From assembly GCA_964568395.1 (NCBI GenBank), contig CAZMPN010000002.1:103259-167258 (forward strand): a stretch of 64,000 nucleotides of DNA, in the 5' to 3' direction. The stretch comes from UBA6016 sp964568395. GTDB lineage: Bacteria; Campylobacterota; Campylobacteria; Campylobacterales; UBA6016. The notes under the pieces were generated by a model. It had not been told where the DNA came from. It worked only from the letters and a program-made list of their open reading frames with translations, and did not search any database. A program made the position numbers and the translations under genes. Numbering within the stretch: position 1 is the first letter of the stretch; the number at the start of each line of letters is the position of its first letter. Shown here piece after piece: positions 34,710 through 43,708 of the stretch.

Positions 34710-36219
34710 TTTCTTAGCCAAGCGACTTCTCATCTTTGCCTACCGACTGGATACGTCCGTCGGTTACGGCGCGGCTAAATCATTTTTTAGAAACCTGCTT
34801 CTAAACGAATCCTTCAGATATAAAAAATATTTCGACTACTCCATGATAACCATCGTATTGGTGACCGTCGGAATATATTTGCACGACATAAAAGACAAAT
34901 CCGCGATATGGCTCGTCTTTATCGAGGTTTTTGCTATATGCGTTTTTTGCCTGGAGTATCTTTTGAGATTTTGGGTGCATTCCGATATGCACAAGATAGT
35001 CATAGCCAGAATAAGCGAGTGGGAGGAGCTTAGGGTAAAGCCGAGATGGTGGAAGCTTTTTGTGGAGCTTTTCAAAAACAAGCTGATGTTCGCATTGCAG
35101 CCTATGAGCATCATAGACCTTCTCTCGATCCATCCTGAGCTTAGGCCGCTTAGGCTATTTAAGATATTTAGATACTCGGAGATAACCAGAGGGCTATTCT
35201 CGATACTTGCCACGAAGAAATACGAATTTGGCATACTATTCGTTCTTATTACGATGACCGTATTTATCGCATCGTCCCTATTTTATGTGTTCGAGGCCGA
35301 TAATCCGAAAGTAAATACCTACTTCGACGCCGTGTACTGGTCCGTTATAACTATCGCCACGGTCGGTTACGGCGATGTGGTCCCGTCCACGATAGAGTCA
35401 AAGGTGGCCTCTATATTCCTCGTATTCGCCGGACTCGGCGTACTTGCGATGCTAACCTCCCTCGTCACGACGACGCTTGGCCAAAAAATAAGCGCCGTCA
35501 GGGAGCAAAGAAGCCATGAACATATAGGCAAACTAAAGGAGTATATCCTTGTGTGCGGTTTTGGCAAGATGGGGGACGAGCTCTGTCTGAGGCTGCACGA
35601 GGCGAAGGCCGACTTTGTCGTCGTGGATATAGAGCAAAGCAGGATAGACCACGCCAAAGCTCTCGGATACAAGGCGTTTTTAGCGGACGCTTCGAAGGTT
35701 GAGACGCTAAAGGCTCTGGAGGTCTCCCAAAAAGCAAGCTCCGTTATATGCCTAACCAAAAGCGACATAGTAAACATCTCGATAATACTGGCCGTCAGGT
35801 CTATGTCTAAAGCCTTAAAAATAATCTCGAAAGCCAACGATGCGAAAAACGAAGACAAGATGCTCTTTGCCGGGGCTAACGAGATAATAGGACTTGGGCT
35901 TGGCGCTCAGGTATTGGCGGAGTTTTTGAACTCACCCGTATCGTATCAGGCCGTATATGAGCTTGTCGCCGACGATAAGCATGTTCTGGCCGAGGAGCTC
36001 TTGGTCGAGTACGCCAGAGACGATTTGCTGCTATCGTCTTTAGAGACGGAGCATTTTGGCTGTCTCGTGCTCGGGGTCATAAGGGAAGACGGCGAGTTTT
36101 TGTTCAACCCGAAAGACAGCGTCAGACTGTATCAAGGCGATAGGCTGGTGGTAATAGGCAGGCCAAAAAGGATAGAGGGTCTGCATCTAAGACTCCTAAA
36201 AGGGGGTTTGGATGCGTAG
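34702..36219 (+). CDS. Voltage-sensor-type potassium channel with RCK domain
   Basis: A 505-residue membrane protein. Residues about 45-185 form S1-S4-like helices, with a basic S4-like segment (RPLRLFKIFRYSEITRG). A pore loop with selectivity filter TVGYGD is at residues 220-225. An RCK region follows: TrkA-N (YILVCGFGKMGDELCLRL) and TrkA-C near the C-terminus. It overlaps gatB and, by 8 bases, the next gene, which encodes a second RCK-like protein. Confidence 0.92.
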   Translation: MGNFLAKRLLIFAYRLDTSVGYGAAKSFFRNLLLNESFRYKKYFDYSMITIVLVTVGIYLHDIKDKSAIWLVFIEVFAICVFCLEYLLRFWVHSDMHKIVIARISEWEELRVKPRWWKLFVELFKNKLMFALQPMSIIDLLSIHPELRPLRLFKIFRYSEITRGLFSILATKKYEFGILFVLITMTVFIASSLFYVFEADNPKVNTYFDAVYWSVITIATVGYGDVVPSTIESKVASIFLVFAGLGVLAMLTSLVTTTLGQKISAVREQRSHEHIGKLKEYILVCGFGKMGDELCLRLHEAKADFVVVDIEQSRIDHAKALGYKAFLADASKVETLKALEVSQKASSVICLTKSDIVNISIILAVRSMSKALKIISKANDAKNEDKMLFAGANEIIGLGLGAQVLAEFLNSPVSYQAVYELVADDKHVLAEELLVEYARDDLLLSSLETEHFGCLVLGVIREDGEFLFNPKDSVRLYQGDRLVVIGRPKRIEGLHLRLLKGGLDA

Positions 36220-36928
36220 AAAGATAGTTATCTATGACTACTCCGCCGTCGCCAAGGAGCTTTTGCCGAGACTTAGGTTTTCAAACGACGAAATAGTGCT
36301 TGTAGCCAAAGATGCCGCAAGCTACGAAGAGGCTTTAAGAGACGGCTTCCATCCGGCGCTTATGGATCTATCCGACGATACGAACCTAACCAAGATAGGC
36401 GTCGGCAGTTCGGTTACGGACTTTTTTTGCGTATCGAACGACGACGATATAAACCTATATACGACGCTAAGCGTGCGCTCTATAAGCGAGAACGTAAACA
36501 TACTGGCCAGGGCTTCGGATGTCGATTCCAAAAAAAAGCTGATTTTGGCCGGGGCAAACGAGACGATAGATTTTAACGAGATAGGCGCCAACAGGGTGTT
36601 TCATCTTCTTAAGAGACCGGAGGCTCTCAGGCTATTGGAGTCGATAGTCTATCGGGACATAGAGGATTATTACGGACACGGAATAAAAATATCCGAAATC
36701 GAAGTGATGCCTGGCTCAAGCGTAGACAAAAGCCATTTTTTCGATCTAAACATCCAGGATAGGTATGATTTGATAGTGCTCGGCATTTTGGATAACCAGA
36801 TAAGCAAAAGGTTTATTTTTAACGTGAACGCGTTCAACCACAAGATAGATGCGGGCGATATACTCGTAGTAATAGGAAAAGAGGAAGAGATTTTGAGATT
36901 TTCGAAAGAGTGCGGAGCCGTCTTATGA
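36212..36928 (+). CDS. TrkA/RCK-like companion of the K+ channel
   Basis: A 238-residue soluble protein with the TrkA-N plus TrkA-C layout but no membrane helix. The nucleotide-binding glycine motif is lost: the opening reads 'KIVIYDYSAVAKELL' where GxGxxG is expected. The overlap with the channel gene suggests it forms a mixed gating ring with the channel's own RCK domain, an inference. It overlaps gpsA by 4 bases (ATGA). Confidence 0.82.
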   Translation: MRRKIVIYDYSAVAKELLPRLRFSNDEIVLVAKDAASYEEALRDGFHPALMDLSDDTNLTKIGVGSSVTDFFCVSNDDDINLYTTLSVRSISENVNILARASDVDSKKKLILAGANETIDFNEIGANRVFHLLKRPEALRLLESIVYRDIEDYYGHGIKISEIEVMPGSSVDKSHFFDLNIQDRYDLIVLGILDNQISKRFIFNVNAFNHKIDAGDILVVIGKEEEILRFSKECGAVL

Positions 36929-37836
36929 GTGCAAACATCGGAGTAATAGGGCTCGGCAAATGGGGGAGCGCACTAGCGTTCGCGGTAGGCCAGAAAGCGG
37001 ATACGAAGGTTTGGTCTAGGACGCCGCGAGCCGTAAAAGGTTTTTGCTCTCTTGACGAGGCGCTCTCCTGCGAACATATTATAGTATCGGTCTCGGCGCA
37101 AAGCCTCCCGGTCTTTCTAAAGGATAATTTCGTTTTTAAAGGCCAAAAAATACTCGTCGCTTCCAAGGGCATAGAGAGCAAGGAGGGAAGGTTTCTAAAT
37201 GAGATATACGAAGATTTCGTACCGAAGGAAAACCTAGCCTTTTTATCAGGCCCGTCATTTGCGGTAGAGGTGCAAAATTCGCTTCCGACCGCCCTTGTCG
37301 TATCCAGCAGCTCAAAAGAGTGCGCGGAGTCGTTTTTGCCGTTTTTCCCGTCGTTTATAAAGCTGTATACCTCTAGCGACGTTACCGGAGCGGAGGTGGC
37401 CGGAGCCTACAAAAACGTAATAGCGATAGCGGCCGGCGTATGCGACGGGTTAGGGCTAGGAAATAATGCGAGGGCGGCCCTTATTACGAGGGGTCTTGCG
37501 GAGATGACTAGATTCGGTATGTCGTTTGGTGCAAAACTAGAGACGTTCCTTGGCCTTAGCGGGGTAGGGGATCTGTTTTTAACGGCTACGAGCGAAAAAT
37601 CCAGAAACTACCGCGTGGGGCTGCTTTTGGCGCAGGGTAAGAACGTAGATGAGATACTCTCAATACTTGGCGAGACGGCGGAGGGCATAGAAACCTCCAA
37701 GGCGGTATTAAAGCTAGCGTCGAAAAGCGGGCTCTACTCTCCGATAGCCGAAGAGGTGGTAAACCTGCTCTTGGGGCAAAATCCAAAGCTTAGTGTGGAG
37801 AGATTGTTGGCCAGCTCCAAAAGGGAAGAGTTTTAG
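36925..37836 (+). CDS. gpsA: Glycerol-3-phosphate dehydrogenase [NAD(P)+]
   Basis: Makes sn-glycerol 3-phosphate from dihydroxyacetone phosphate for phospholipid synthesis. It has 303 residues from ATG at 36925, which overlaps the preceding stop. NAD-binding motif IGVIGLGKWGSALA, catalytic Lys in GAYKNVIAIAAGVCDG, and 'LGLSGVGDLFLTATSEKSRN' are all present. Confidence 0.97.
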   Translation: MSANIGVIGLGKWGSALAFAVGQKADTKVWSRTPRAVKGFCSLDEALSCEHIIVSVSAQSLPVFLKDNFVFKGQKILVASKGIESKEGRFLNEIYEDFVPKENLAFLSGPSFAVEVQNSLPTALVVSSSSKECAESFLPFFPSFIKLYTSSDVTGAEVAGAYKNVIAIAAGVCDGLGLGNNARAALITRGLAEMTRFGMSFGAKLETFLGLSGVGDLFLTATSEKSRNYRVGLLLAQGKNVDEILSILGETAEGIETSKAVLKLASKSGLYSPIAEEVVNLLLGQNPKLSVERLLASSKREEF

Positions 37837-38783
37837 AGATACCTCTCTTTTATGAGGGTGATTATCTTGTAGCTCATATCAAGCGCCACTATGATAGAGC
37901 CGCCGTTTTTGAAGGCTATATCTCCGGATGCGAACATACCCGGCGTCGCGGTTTCAAACTCTTTTGAGAGCAGCGGTTCGCCGGCCTCTATCTCTACGCC
38001 GCATTTTCTAAGAAAGTCATTCGGCGTGGAGCCGCCTATCGCAAATACCACTCTGTCAAACGACTCCGGCTCTATCTCGTCAAACGACACTTTCAGCTTT
38101 CCGTCTTTTTCGTCTATCGAGTTTATGTTCGTTCCCATCAGCATCCTGACTTTGCCGTGAGAGCTTAGCCTTTCTATGTTCAGCAGATTGATTGCGTTTA
38201 GTCTTGTGAAGTTTTGCTTTCTGTACGAGAGCGCCACGTCGTTCGTTTCAGCCAAATCTACGGCGTATTCTGCGGCGGAGTTTCCGCCTCCGACTACCAG
38301 TATGCTTTCATCCTTGCTGCAGTTATCGAGGTTATAGTGTATCCGTTTTTTTGCTTCCGGCGAAATGGGGCATGTAGGCTTGTTCGGTTTTCCCATTTTG
38401 CCTATTGCCAGAACGACGGCTTTTGAGCGGTATGTGTCCGCGCTTGTCGATATATCGAATATATCGCCCTCTTTTGTTATCTTTTCGACCTCTTCGCCGA
38501 ATTTCGACTCTATCTTGTGTTTTGAGAGCAGATCGTCAAAGAAATCCAGCGTGCTCTCTTTCGTGCCGTCAAAAAAAGTAATCGTGCCGCCGCTCTCTAG
38601 CTTTTGGCCTTGCCACTCTTTGTCCACCCTTTTGCCGTCTTTATAGAAACTTCTGATCGTAGATGAGTGGTTGGATGTTTTTTCAATGAGGATAATGTTT
38701 GTGATGCCCATAGCATAGGCTTCTATTGCGGCCGCTATGCCGGCCGGTCCGGCGCCGACTATCGCTATGTCGTATATCTTCAA
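37833..38783 (-). CDS. FAD-dependent pyridine-nucleotide oxidoreductase
   Basis: A 316-residue flavoprotein with a thioredoxin-reductase-like two-domain fold. FAD motif DIAIVGAGPAGIAAAIEA opens the protein, an NAD(P) motif VVGGGNSAAEYAVDLA is near residue 170, and the C-terminal GMFASGDIAFKNGGSIIVA binds the flavin. No CxxC redox pair is present, so it is not a thioredoxin reductase; YpdA or ferredoxin reductase-like roles are possible. Start is TTG at 38783 overlapping the upstream gene (TTGA). Confidence 0.88.
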   Translation of the reverse strand: MKIYDIAIVGAGPAGIAAAIEAYAMGITNIILIEKTSNHSSTIRSFYKDGKRVDKEWQGQKLESGGTITFFDGTKESTLDFFDDLLSKHKIESKFGEEVEKITKEGDIFDISTSADTYRSKAVVLAIGKMGKPNKPTCPISPEAKKRIHYNLDNCSKDESILVVGGGNSAAEYAVDLAETNDVALSYRKQNFTRLNAINLLNIERLSSHGKVRMLMGTNINSIDEKDGKLKVSFDEIEPESFDRVVFAIGGSTPNDFLRKCGVEIEAGEPLLSKEFETATPGMFASGDIAFKNGGSIIVALDMSYKIITLIKERYL

Positions 38784-39142
38784 AGTCTTTCGTCCGGATC
38801 GAATATTACGCCGTCCACCTCCGTGGCTCCGGCCCACTCTATATCTTCTTCTTCGTATATTATTGCAAGAAGCTTGCTATCGTACATATACGAATCTACG
38901 ATTTTTTGCATTATCGCGGCGTCTTCCCTATTCGCTATGACATATTTGGCGCCTATGTTGCATGCGTATACGAGTTCTTTTATATCGGATACGCCTATAG
39001 CGAGCTCTATCCCGTTTTGGCAAAGCTTTTTGTAGTTTGCGAGCTCGTTTATGTCGAATTTGAAATATCTAAGTGGGCCGCTTGCGTCAAAGCTAAGCTC
39101 TTCCCCAGTGCTAACTTCTTCTCGTCCGCCTATTATTATCAC
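38780..39142 (-). CDS. Hypothetical alpha/beta protein upstream of the flavoprotein
   Basis: A 120-residue protein with a repeated strand-helix pattern resembling part of a TIM barrel (GIELAIGVSDIKELVYACNIGAKYVIA). I recognise no named family. Start is GTG at 39142, touching the preceding stop, and its stop overlaps the flavoprotein start, so the two are likely translated together. Confidence 0.75.
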   Translation of the reverse strand: MIIIGGREEVSTGEELSFDASGPLRYFKFDINELANYKKLCQNGIELAIGVSDIKELVYACNIGAKYVIANREDAAIMQKIVDSYMYDSKLLAIIYEEEDIEWAGATEVDGVIFDPDERL

Positions 39143-39372
39143 TATTTAACTCCTGCGCACTCTTTTGAACAGAAAAACTTTCCGTCTTTTGCTATGCTGT
39201 CGCCCGTTTCTACGAATGTTCCGCACTTGTCGCAGCCGACCATTACCGAACTATCCATCTTCTTGAATTCGTTGTGGCCGCCTGAGACCTGCTTTTGTTT
39301 TTTAAAAAACTTTACGTATATGATATAGCCTACTATTATAATTACGGCTAGATTAAACAGAAATTTTAGCAC
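39142..39372 (-). CDS. PP0621-like membrane-anchored zinc-ribbon protein
   Basis: A 76-residue protein: one N-terminal membrane helix (about residues 4-20), a short basic linker, and a C-terminal four-cysteine metal-binding module (CDKCG, then CSKEC). This matches the small PP0621 family of unknown function. It overlaps rsmG by 7 bases and the next gene by 1 base. Confidence 0.85.
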   Translation of the reverse strand: MLKFLFNLAVIIIVGYIIYVKFFKKQKQVSGGHNEFKKMDSSVMVGCDKCGTFVETGDSIAKDGKFFCSKECAGVK

Positions 39373-39944
39373 TCTTCGTTCCTTATAAGTATATAGTGTC
39401 GCTTGTTTTTCGAGTAGATTCGTACGTTTTCGCCGTCTATTTGCGACGCCGACTCTTCGCCTTTGTAAAAAAGCCAGTTTCCGCCGTCTGCAATGAGGTG
39501 TTTTGAGAGTTTGACGAGAAAGCCGCTGTCTGCTACCGCGCGCGAAGTTATCAGCTCAAACCGTTCATTTTCGATCTCTTCGACCCTTTTTTTCTTGACC
39601 GTCACGTTTGATAAGCCTAGCTCTATTTTTGCAAACTGCAAAAACGCGTATTTTTTCGAAAGCGGTTCGCAGAGCGTAAAAGGCGTATCGTTTTTCATAA
39701 TCGCGAGAGGCAAGGCCGGAAAGCCGGCTCCGCTTCCTATGTCTAGAGCGTTTCCAAACTCTTCCAGAAAAGTGAGCGGATATATGCTGTCCGCGACAGA
39801 TTCATACAAATCCTTATCCGTTTTCATGGATGTCAGACTGTGCGTTTTGTTCCATTTTTTGAGAAGTTCGCAAAAAGAGAAAAGCTTCTCGCTTTGTTCT
39901 TGCGTCGTATCTATGCCGTATGACGATACTATTTCCCCTATCAT
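39366..39944 (-). CDS. rsmG: 16S rRNA (guanine-527-N7)-methyltransferase
   Basis: A 192-residue SAM-dependent methyltransferase. The family motif ALDIGSGAGFPALPLAI is near residue 65, with FELITSRAVAD in the catalytic region. The start is ATG at 39944, overlapping the ribA stop (TGATG); the in-frame TTG one codon upstream is less likely. Confidence 0.95.
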   Translation of the reverse strand: MIGEIVSSYGIDTTQEQSEKLFSFCELLKKWNKTHSLTSMKTDKDLYESVADSIYPLTFLEEFGNALDIGSGAGFPALPLAIMKNDTPFTLCEPLSKKYAFLQFAKIELGLSNVTVKKKRVEEIENERFELITSRAVADSGFLVKLSKHLIADGGNWLFYKGEESASQIDGENVRIYSKNKRHYILIRNEEC

Positions 39945-40516
39945 CAAAACAGATGCCCGCCGCGCTCTTTTTTGGCTTTTAGATAGTTCTTGTTATGTTC
40001 TCCCGGTTCGCTTATTATCGGCACGCGCTCGACTATCTCCACGCCTTTGATGCTTGTTAGTTTTCTAGGATTATTCGTCAGCAGCCTTATTTTTTTGATT
40101 CCATAATATGAGAGCATATATTCGACTATATCGAAGTTCCGCTCGTCGGAGTCGAATCCTAGCTGATGGTTTGCGGCGTATGTATCAAGCCCCTCGTCTT
40201 GTAGCTTGTAGGCGTTTACTTTATTTAAAAGACCTATGCCGCGCCCTTCCTGGCGCAGATAAAGAACCATTCCGCACCCCTCTTTGGTTATCATATCCAG
40301 CGCTTTGCCGAGCTGATCCCTGCAGTCGCATCTGAGGCTGCCCAGCGCGTCGCCGGTTAGACATTCGGAGTGTACGCGTACGAGAGGGGTATCGCAATCT
40401 ATATTTTTCGTTCTAATCACAAGATGTTCTTTCTCTCCCTCCTTGAAAGCCTGTATCAAAAAATCGCCGAATCTGGAGGGGAGATTGGCCGTGTTAGAAA
40501 CTTCGATCGGTAAAAT
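39944..40516 (-). CDS. ribA: GTP cyclohydrolase II, probable AUU start
   Basis: First step of riboflavin synthesis. The core is intact: zinc-binding cysteines in HSECLTGDALGSLRCDCRDQL, catalytic DxxxYLRQEGRGIGL segment, and YAANHQLGFDSDERNF. The first ordinary start (TTG at 40459) would remove a conserved N-terminal stretch (ANLPSRFGDF). Reading upstream, the frame is open with no ATG, GTG or TTG back to a TAA stop. An ATT at 40516 has GAAGGA 6 bases before it and gives a normal 190-residue protein. The AUU start is my inference. It overlaps rsmG. Confidence 0.9.
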   Translation of the reverse strand: MLPIEVSNTANLPSRFGDFLIQAFKEGEKEHLVIRTKNIDCDTPLVRVHSECLTGDALGSLRCDCRDQLGKALDMITKEGCGMVLYLRQEGRGIGLLNKVNAYKLQDEGLDTYAANHQLGFDSDERNFDIVEYMLSYYGIKKIRLLTNNPRKLTSIKGVEIVERVPIISEPGEHNKNYLKAKKERGGHLF

Positions 40517-40609
40517 ATTAAATCCTTCTATCTCGCTTGGTTGCGATTATTTTATCTTACTATGTGTGATTTTCTGATAAAATTGACGCCAACTTGAATA
40601 GAATAAGGC

Positions 40610-41590
40610 ATGTGTGTGAGTTTTAAGAGATTTAGAAGAGTCAGAATTAATCCGCAAATCAGAGAGATGCTGACTGAAACCAGGCTGAACGTAAACGATT
40701 TTATATACCCTCTTTTCGTCAGGGAAGGCAAGGGTATTAAAAACGAAGTAGCCTCTATGCCGGGCGTATTCCAGATGAGCATAGACGAAGCCATAAAAGA
40801 GGTCAGGCTGTGTCAGGGGATGGGCATAAACTCGTTTATACTTTTCGGCATACCTAGCGTCAAAGATTCCATAGGGAGCGATGCGCTATGCGAGCACGGC
40901 ATAATCGCAGAGGCGCTTAAAGCGATAAAGGACGCATGTCCGACGGCTATGTTGGCGACCGATCTATGCTTTTGCGAATATACCGACCACGGACACTGCG
41001 GCATACTAAATGCAAAGCTGCAAACAGTGGACAACGACGCCACTCTTGAGATTTTGGCGAGACAGGCCGTTATCCATGCGAAACACGGCTCCGACTTGAT
41101 AGCCCCTAGCGGTATGATGGACGGCACCATAGAGATACTAAGAGAAGCTCTCGATAAAGCCGGATATTCGCACATGCCGCTTATGGCATACTCTACGAAG
41201 TTTGCCAGCGCATACTACGGTCCGTTTCGAGATGTGGCCGAGTCCGCTCCTAGTTTCGGGGATAGAAGAAGCTACCAGATGAATCCGGCCAATCGTCTGG
41301 AGGCGATAGAGGAGAGCCTGGAAGACGAAAGACAGGGCGCCGATATTTTGATGGTTAAGCCCGCTTTAGCATATCTGGATATAATAAGAGACATTAGAGA
41401 GAGCGTAAACACCCCTATCGCGGCATACAATGTATCCGGAGAGTATGCGATGCTAAAAATGGCAGGCAAAATGGGATTAATTGATTATAATAAGGCGATG
41501 ATGGAGACGCTGCTTTCTATAAAAAGGGCTGGCGCCGGGATCATCATTACGTATCACGCCAAAGAAGCCGCGCAGTTAATAAACGGCTAA
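40610..41590 (+). CDS. hemB: Delta-aminolevulinic acid dehydratase
   Basis: Condenses two 5-aminolevulinates to porphobilinogen for haem synthesis, 326 residues. Both active-site lysines are visible: MAYSTKFASAYYGPFR and DILMVKPALAYLD. The metal-binding region reads DLCFCEYTDHGHCG, keeping cysteines compatible with the zinc-dependent type. It diverges from ribA and is followed by argF after 16 bases. Confidence 0.98.
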   Translation: MCVSFKRFRRVRINPQIREMLTETRLNVNDFIYPLFVREGKGIKNEVASMPGVFQMSIDEAIKEVRLCQGMGINSFILFGIPSVKDSIGSDALCEHGIIAEALKAIKDACPTAMLATDLCFCEYTDHGHCGILNAKLQTVDNDATLEILARQAVIHAKHGSDLIAPSGMMDGTIEILREALDKAGYSHMPLMAYSTKFASAYYGPFRDVAESAPSFGDRRSYQMNPANRLEAIEESLEDERQGADILMVKPALAYLDIIRDIRESVNTPIAAYNVSGEYAMLKMAGKMGLIDYNKAMMETLLSIKRAGAGIIITYHAKEAAQLING

Positions 41591-41606
41591 TAAAAAAGGA
41601 TAGTTT

Positions 41607-42533
41607 GTGAGACACTTTCTGAGTCTGAGAGATTTTTCAAAAGAAGAGATACTTGAGATTATAGACCTCTCGATCCATATAAAATGCGAAGCGAAAAAAG
41701 GCGAGCATATCCCTTACCTGGAAGGCAAGACGCTTGCCATGATATTTGAAAAAAACTCCACCAGAACTAGGGTTAGCTTCGAGGTGGGTATATATCAGCT
41801 CGGCGGGGTAGGGCTTTTTCTCTCAGGCAAGGACTTGCAGCTAGGGCGCGGCGAGCCTATCAAGGATACGGCTAGGGTTATTAGCTCTATGTGCGATATG
41901 GTCATGATAAGGACTTACGAGCAAGAGAAGATAGAGGAGTTCGCCAGATACTCGAAAGTACCGCTAATCAACGGTCTTACCGACCTTTACCATCCCGTGC
42001 AGCTGATGGCTGACTATATGACGATGAAAGAGCTCGGCAAAGATAAAAATCCGGTAGTCGCGTACATAGGTGACGGCAACAATATGGCGAACAGCTGGCT
42101 AAATCTTGCCGCCAAACTAGGGTTCGAAATCAGGATAGCGGCTCCTAAAGGATACGAGCCGCTTGATTTTATAGTGGAGCAGGCGAAAGGCTTTGCGGCC
42201 AAAAGCGGAGCCAAAATAGTAATCACCAATGATCCAAGAGAGGCTGCGACGGGGGCGGACGTGCTTACTACGGATGTCTGGACTAGTATGGGGCAAGAGG
42301 ACGAATACCAAAAAAGGTTAAAAGATTTTGAGGGCTTTATTATAGACGAGAGCTTGATGGCCCTTGCAAGGCCGGATGCCATATTCCTTCACTGCCTGCC
42401 TGCGCACAGAGGTGAAGAGGTGAGCGAGGGCGTATTGGAGGGCAAACAAAGCTTCGTATGGCAAGAGGCGGAAAATAGGCTTCATGCCCAAAAAGGCATC
42501 ATGGTTTGGCTCGATAAACACAAAAAAGCGTAA
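41607..42533 (+). CDS. argF: Ornithine carbamoyltransferase
   Basis: Makes citrulline from ornithine and carbamoyl phosphate, 308 residues. Carbamoyl-phosphate motif EKNSTRTRVSFEVG is at about residues 48-61, ornithine-binding 'DVWTSMGQE', and catalytic HCLPAHRGEEV near the C-terminus. AAAAAGGATAG precedes the start codon (GTG at 41607). Confidence 0.97.
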   Translation: MRHFLSLRDFSKEEILEIIDLSIHIKCEAKKGEHIPYLEGKTLAMIFEKNSTRTRVSFEVGIYQLGGVGLFLSGKDLQLGRGEPIKDTARVISSMCDMVMIRTYEQEKIEEFARYSKVPLINGLTDLYHPVQLMADYMTMKELGKDKNPVVAYIGDGNNMANSWLNLAAKLGFEIRIAAPKGYEPLDFIVEQAKGFAAKSGAKIVITNDPREAATGADVLTTDVWTSMGQEDEYQKRLKDFEGFIIDESLMALARPDAIFLHCLPAHRGEEVSEGVLEGKQSFVWQEAENRLHAQKGIMVWLDKHKKA

Positions 42534-42545
42534 AATTCGCGGTAG

Positions 42546-42571
42546 GGAGTGCGCCTTTTTGCGCACACTCC
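42546..42571 (+). terminator. Terminator-like hairpin after argF
   Basis: Stem GGAGT-GCGC / GCGC-(AC)-ACTCC with a CTTTTT loop and a 2-base bulge, 12 bases after the argF stop. An A-rich tract, not a T-run, follows on the plus strand. Confidence 0.5.
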
Positions 42572-42652
42572 AAATTCTTCAAAAAAAACACAAAAAACAC
42601 ACTTCTTTTGTGTATACTAAAATCATAACGCACATCGACACTGGATTTTAGT

Positions 42653-42997
42653 ATGCGAGATACAAAAATTATTGATCTGGCTTTAGCGTGCGATATGCTG
42701 ATGCTGGACGAGTGCACCGTAAAAAATCTGCTGGCCAAATTTGCGGACGTATTGCCTGGAATGGTGGTACAGATGCAAAACGCAGCCGACTCAAGCGACC
42801 TTGCCTTGCTTAACAATATAGGGCATAAACTAAAGGGAACGGCTGCTAATTTTAGGCTTGAGAGGCTCCGGCAAATCGGGGAGGCGCTAGAGAACGTCAA
42901 AAACATAACCATCGACGCAAAAAAGCTTCTAATCGAGCTTGACGAATGCGTAAAGGCTTTTAGAGGCGAAGTCGGCTCTATATGTTCAGCATCCTAA
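42653..42997 (+). CDS. Hpt-domain phosphotransfer protein
   Basis: A 114-residue helical protein with the histidine phosphotransfer motif: 'LNNIGHKLKGTAANFRLERL', with His in H-x-L-K-G-x-A/S as in Hpt domains. It would relay phosphate between hybrid kinases and regulators. A TATACT -10 box lies upstream at about 42614. Its last 20 bases overlap the converging YcbK-like gene. Confidence 0.85.
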   Translation: MRDTKIIDLALACDMLMLDECTVKNLLAKFADVLPGMVVQMQNAADSSDLALLNNIGHKLKGTAANFRLERLRQIGEALENVKNITIDAKKLLIELDECVKAFRGEVGSICSAS

Positions 42998-43619
42998 AAT
43001 CGTTTTTGTCGTCAACTATCCATTGTCTCTTGTCGCCGGTGTCAAGATGGATAAAGTTTTTCATAGGATAAAATCCTACGCCGCCGCTTGCCATAATCCT
43101 TCCAAGATGTCCTACTAGCGACGCGTCTAGTCCTTCTATCGATATGTCTATCGCCTTGCCTTTTGTGTGGAACGAGTTCTTGGCGGCCCCTTCCGTGTTT
43201 GCGTTCGTTTTTGGCGAACGATATCCGCTGTTGATATTTATCGGTTTTCTGATATTGAATCCAAGAAGAGTGTTTTGTATTTTATAGGCTACGTTTAACA
43301 AGTTCGCGTCTATCGATACGACTTCGCTCCCACCCCTTATATCCCTCATTAGCCAGCAAAACTTCTTGTACGCTTCAAAGTTGTATTTGCCGTTTGCGAA
43401 AAATACCTCTTTGAATTGTTCGCCGCTATCGCGCCTGGTTAGCCATATAAACCTCTCCTCGTTGCCATTTTCTATGATTTCAAGAGGCTTATCGTCTTTT
43501 TTGGACTCTTCTTTTTCTAATTTTGACAGGAATTTTGATAAATCAAAAGCGTTAGCGAATTCCGGTAGACATACTGTCGATATGGCGGCTGACGCTATCA
43601 AGAAATCTCTTCTGTTCAT
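42978..43619 (-). CDS. YcbK-like (DUF882, M15-type) exported protein
   Basis: A 213-residue protein with a Tat-type signal (MNRRDFLIASAAIS). The C-terminal domain is of the DUF882/peptidase M15A type: NINSGYRSPKTNANTEGAAKNSFHTKGKAIDI carries the zinc-binding His and Asp, and FIHLDTGDKRQW the second His. Such proteins act on peptidoglycan in the periplasm. It converges on the Hpt gene. Confidence 0.88.
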   Translation of the reverse strand: MNRRDFLIASAAISTVCLPEFANAFDLSKFLSKLEKEESKKDDKPLEIIENGNEERFIWLTRRDSGEQFKEVFFANGKYNFEAYKKFCWLMRDIRGGSEVVSIDANLLNVAYKIQNTLLGFNIRKPININSGYRSPKTNANTEGAAKNSFHTKGKAIDISIEGLDASLVGHLGRIMASGGVGFYPMKNFIHLDTGDKRQWIVDDKNDFRMLNI

Positions 43620-43708
43620 TTTTTCCTAACTTGTGGGGTTGACAACTGTCGTCTATTTAATAATAATCGGCAAAAATAAATCGTATTTTACGAAAAAAGG
43701 CGCAAATT

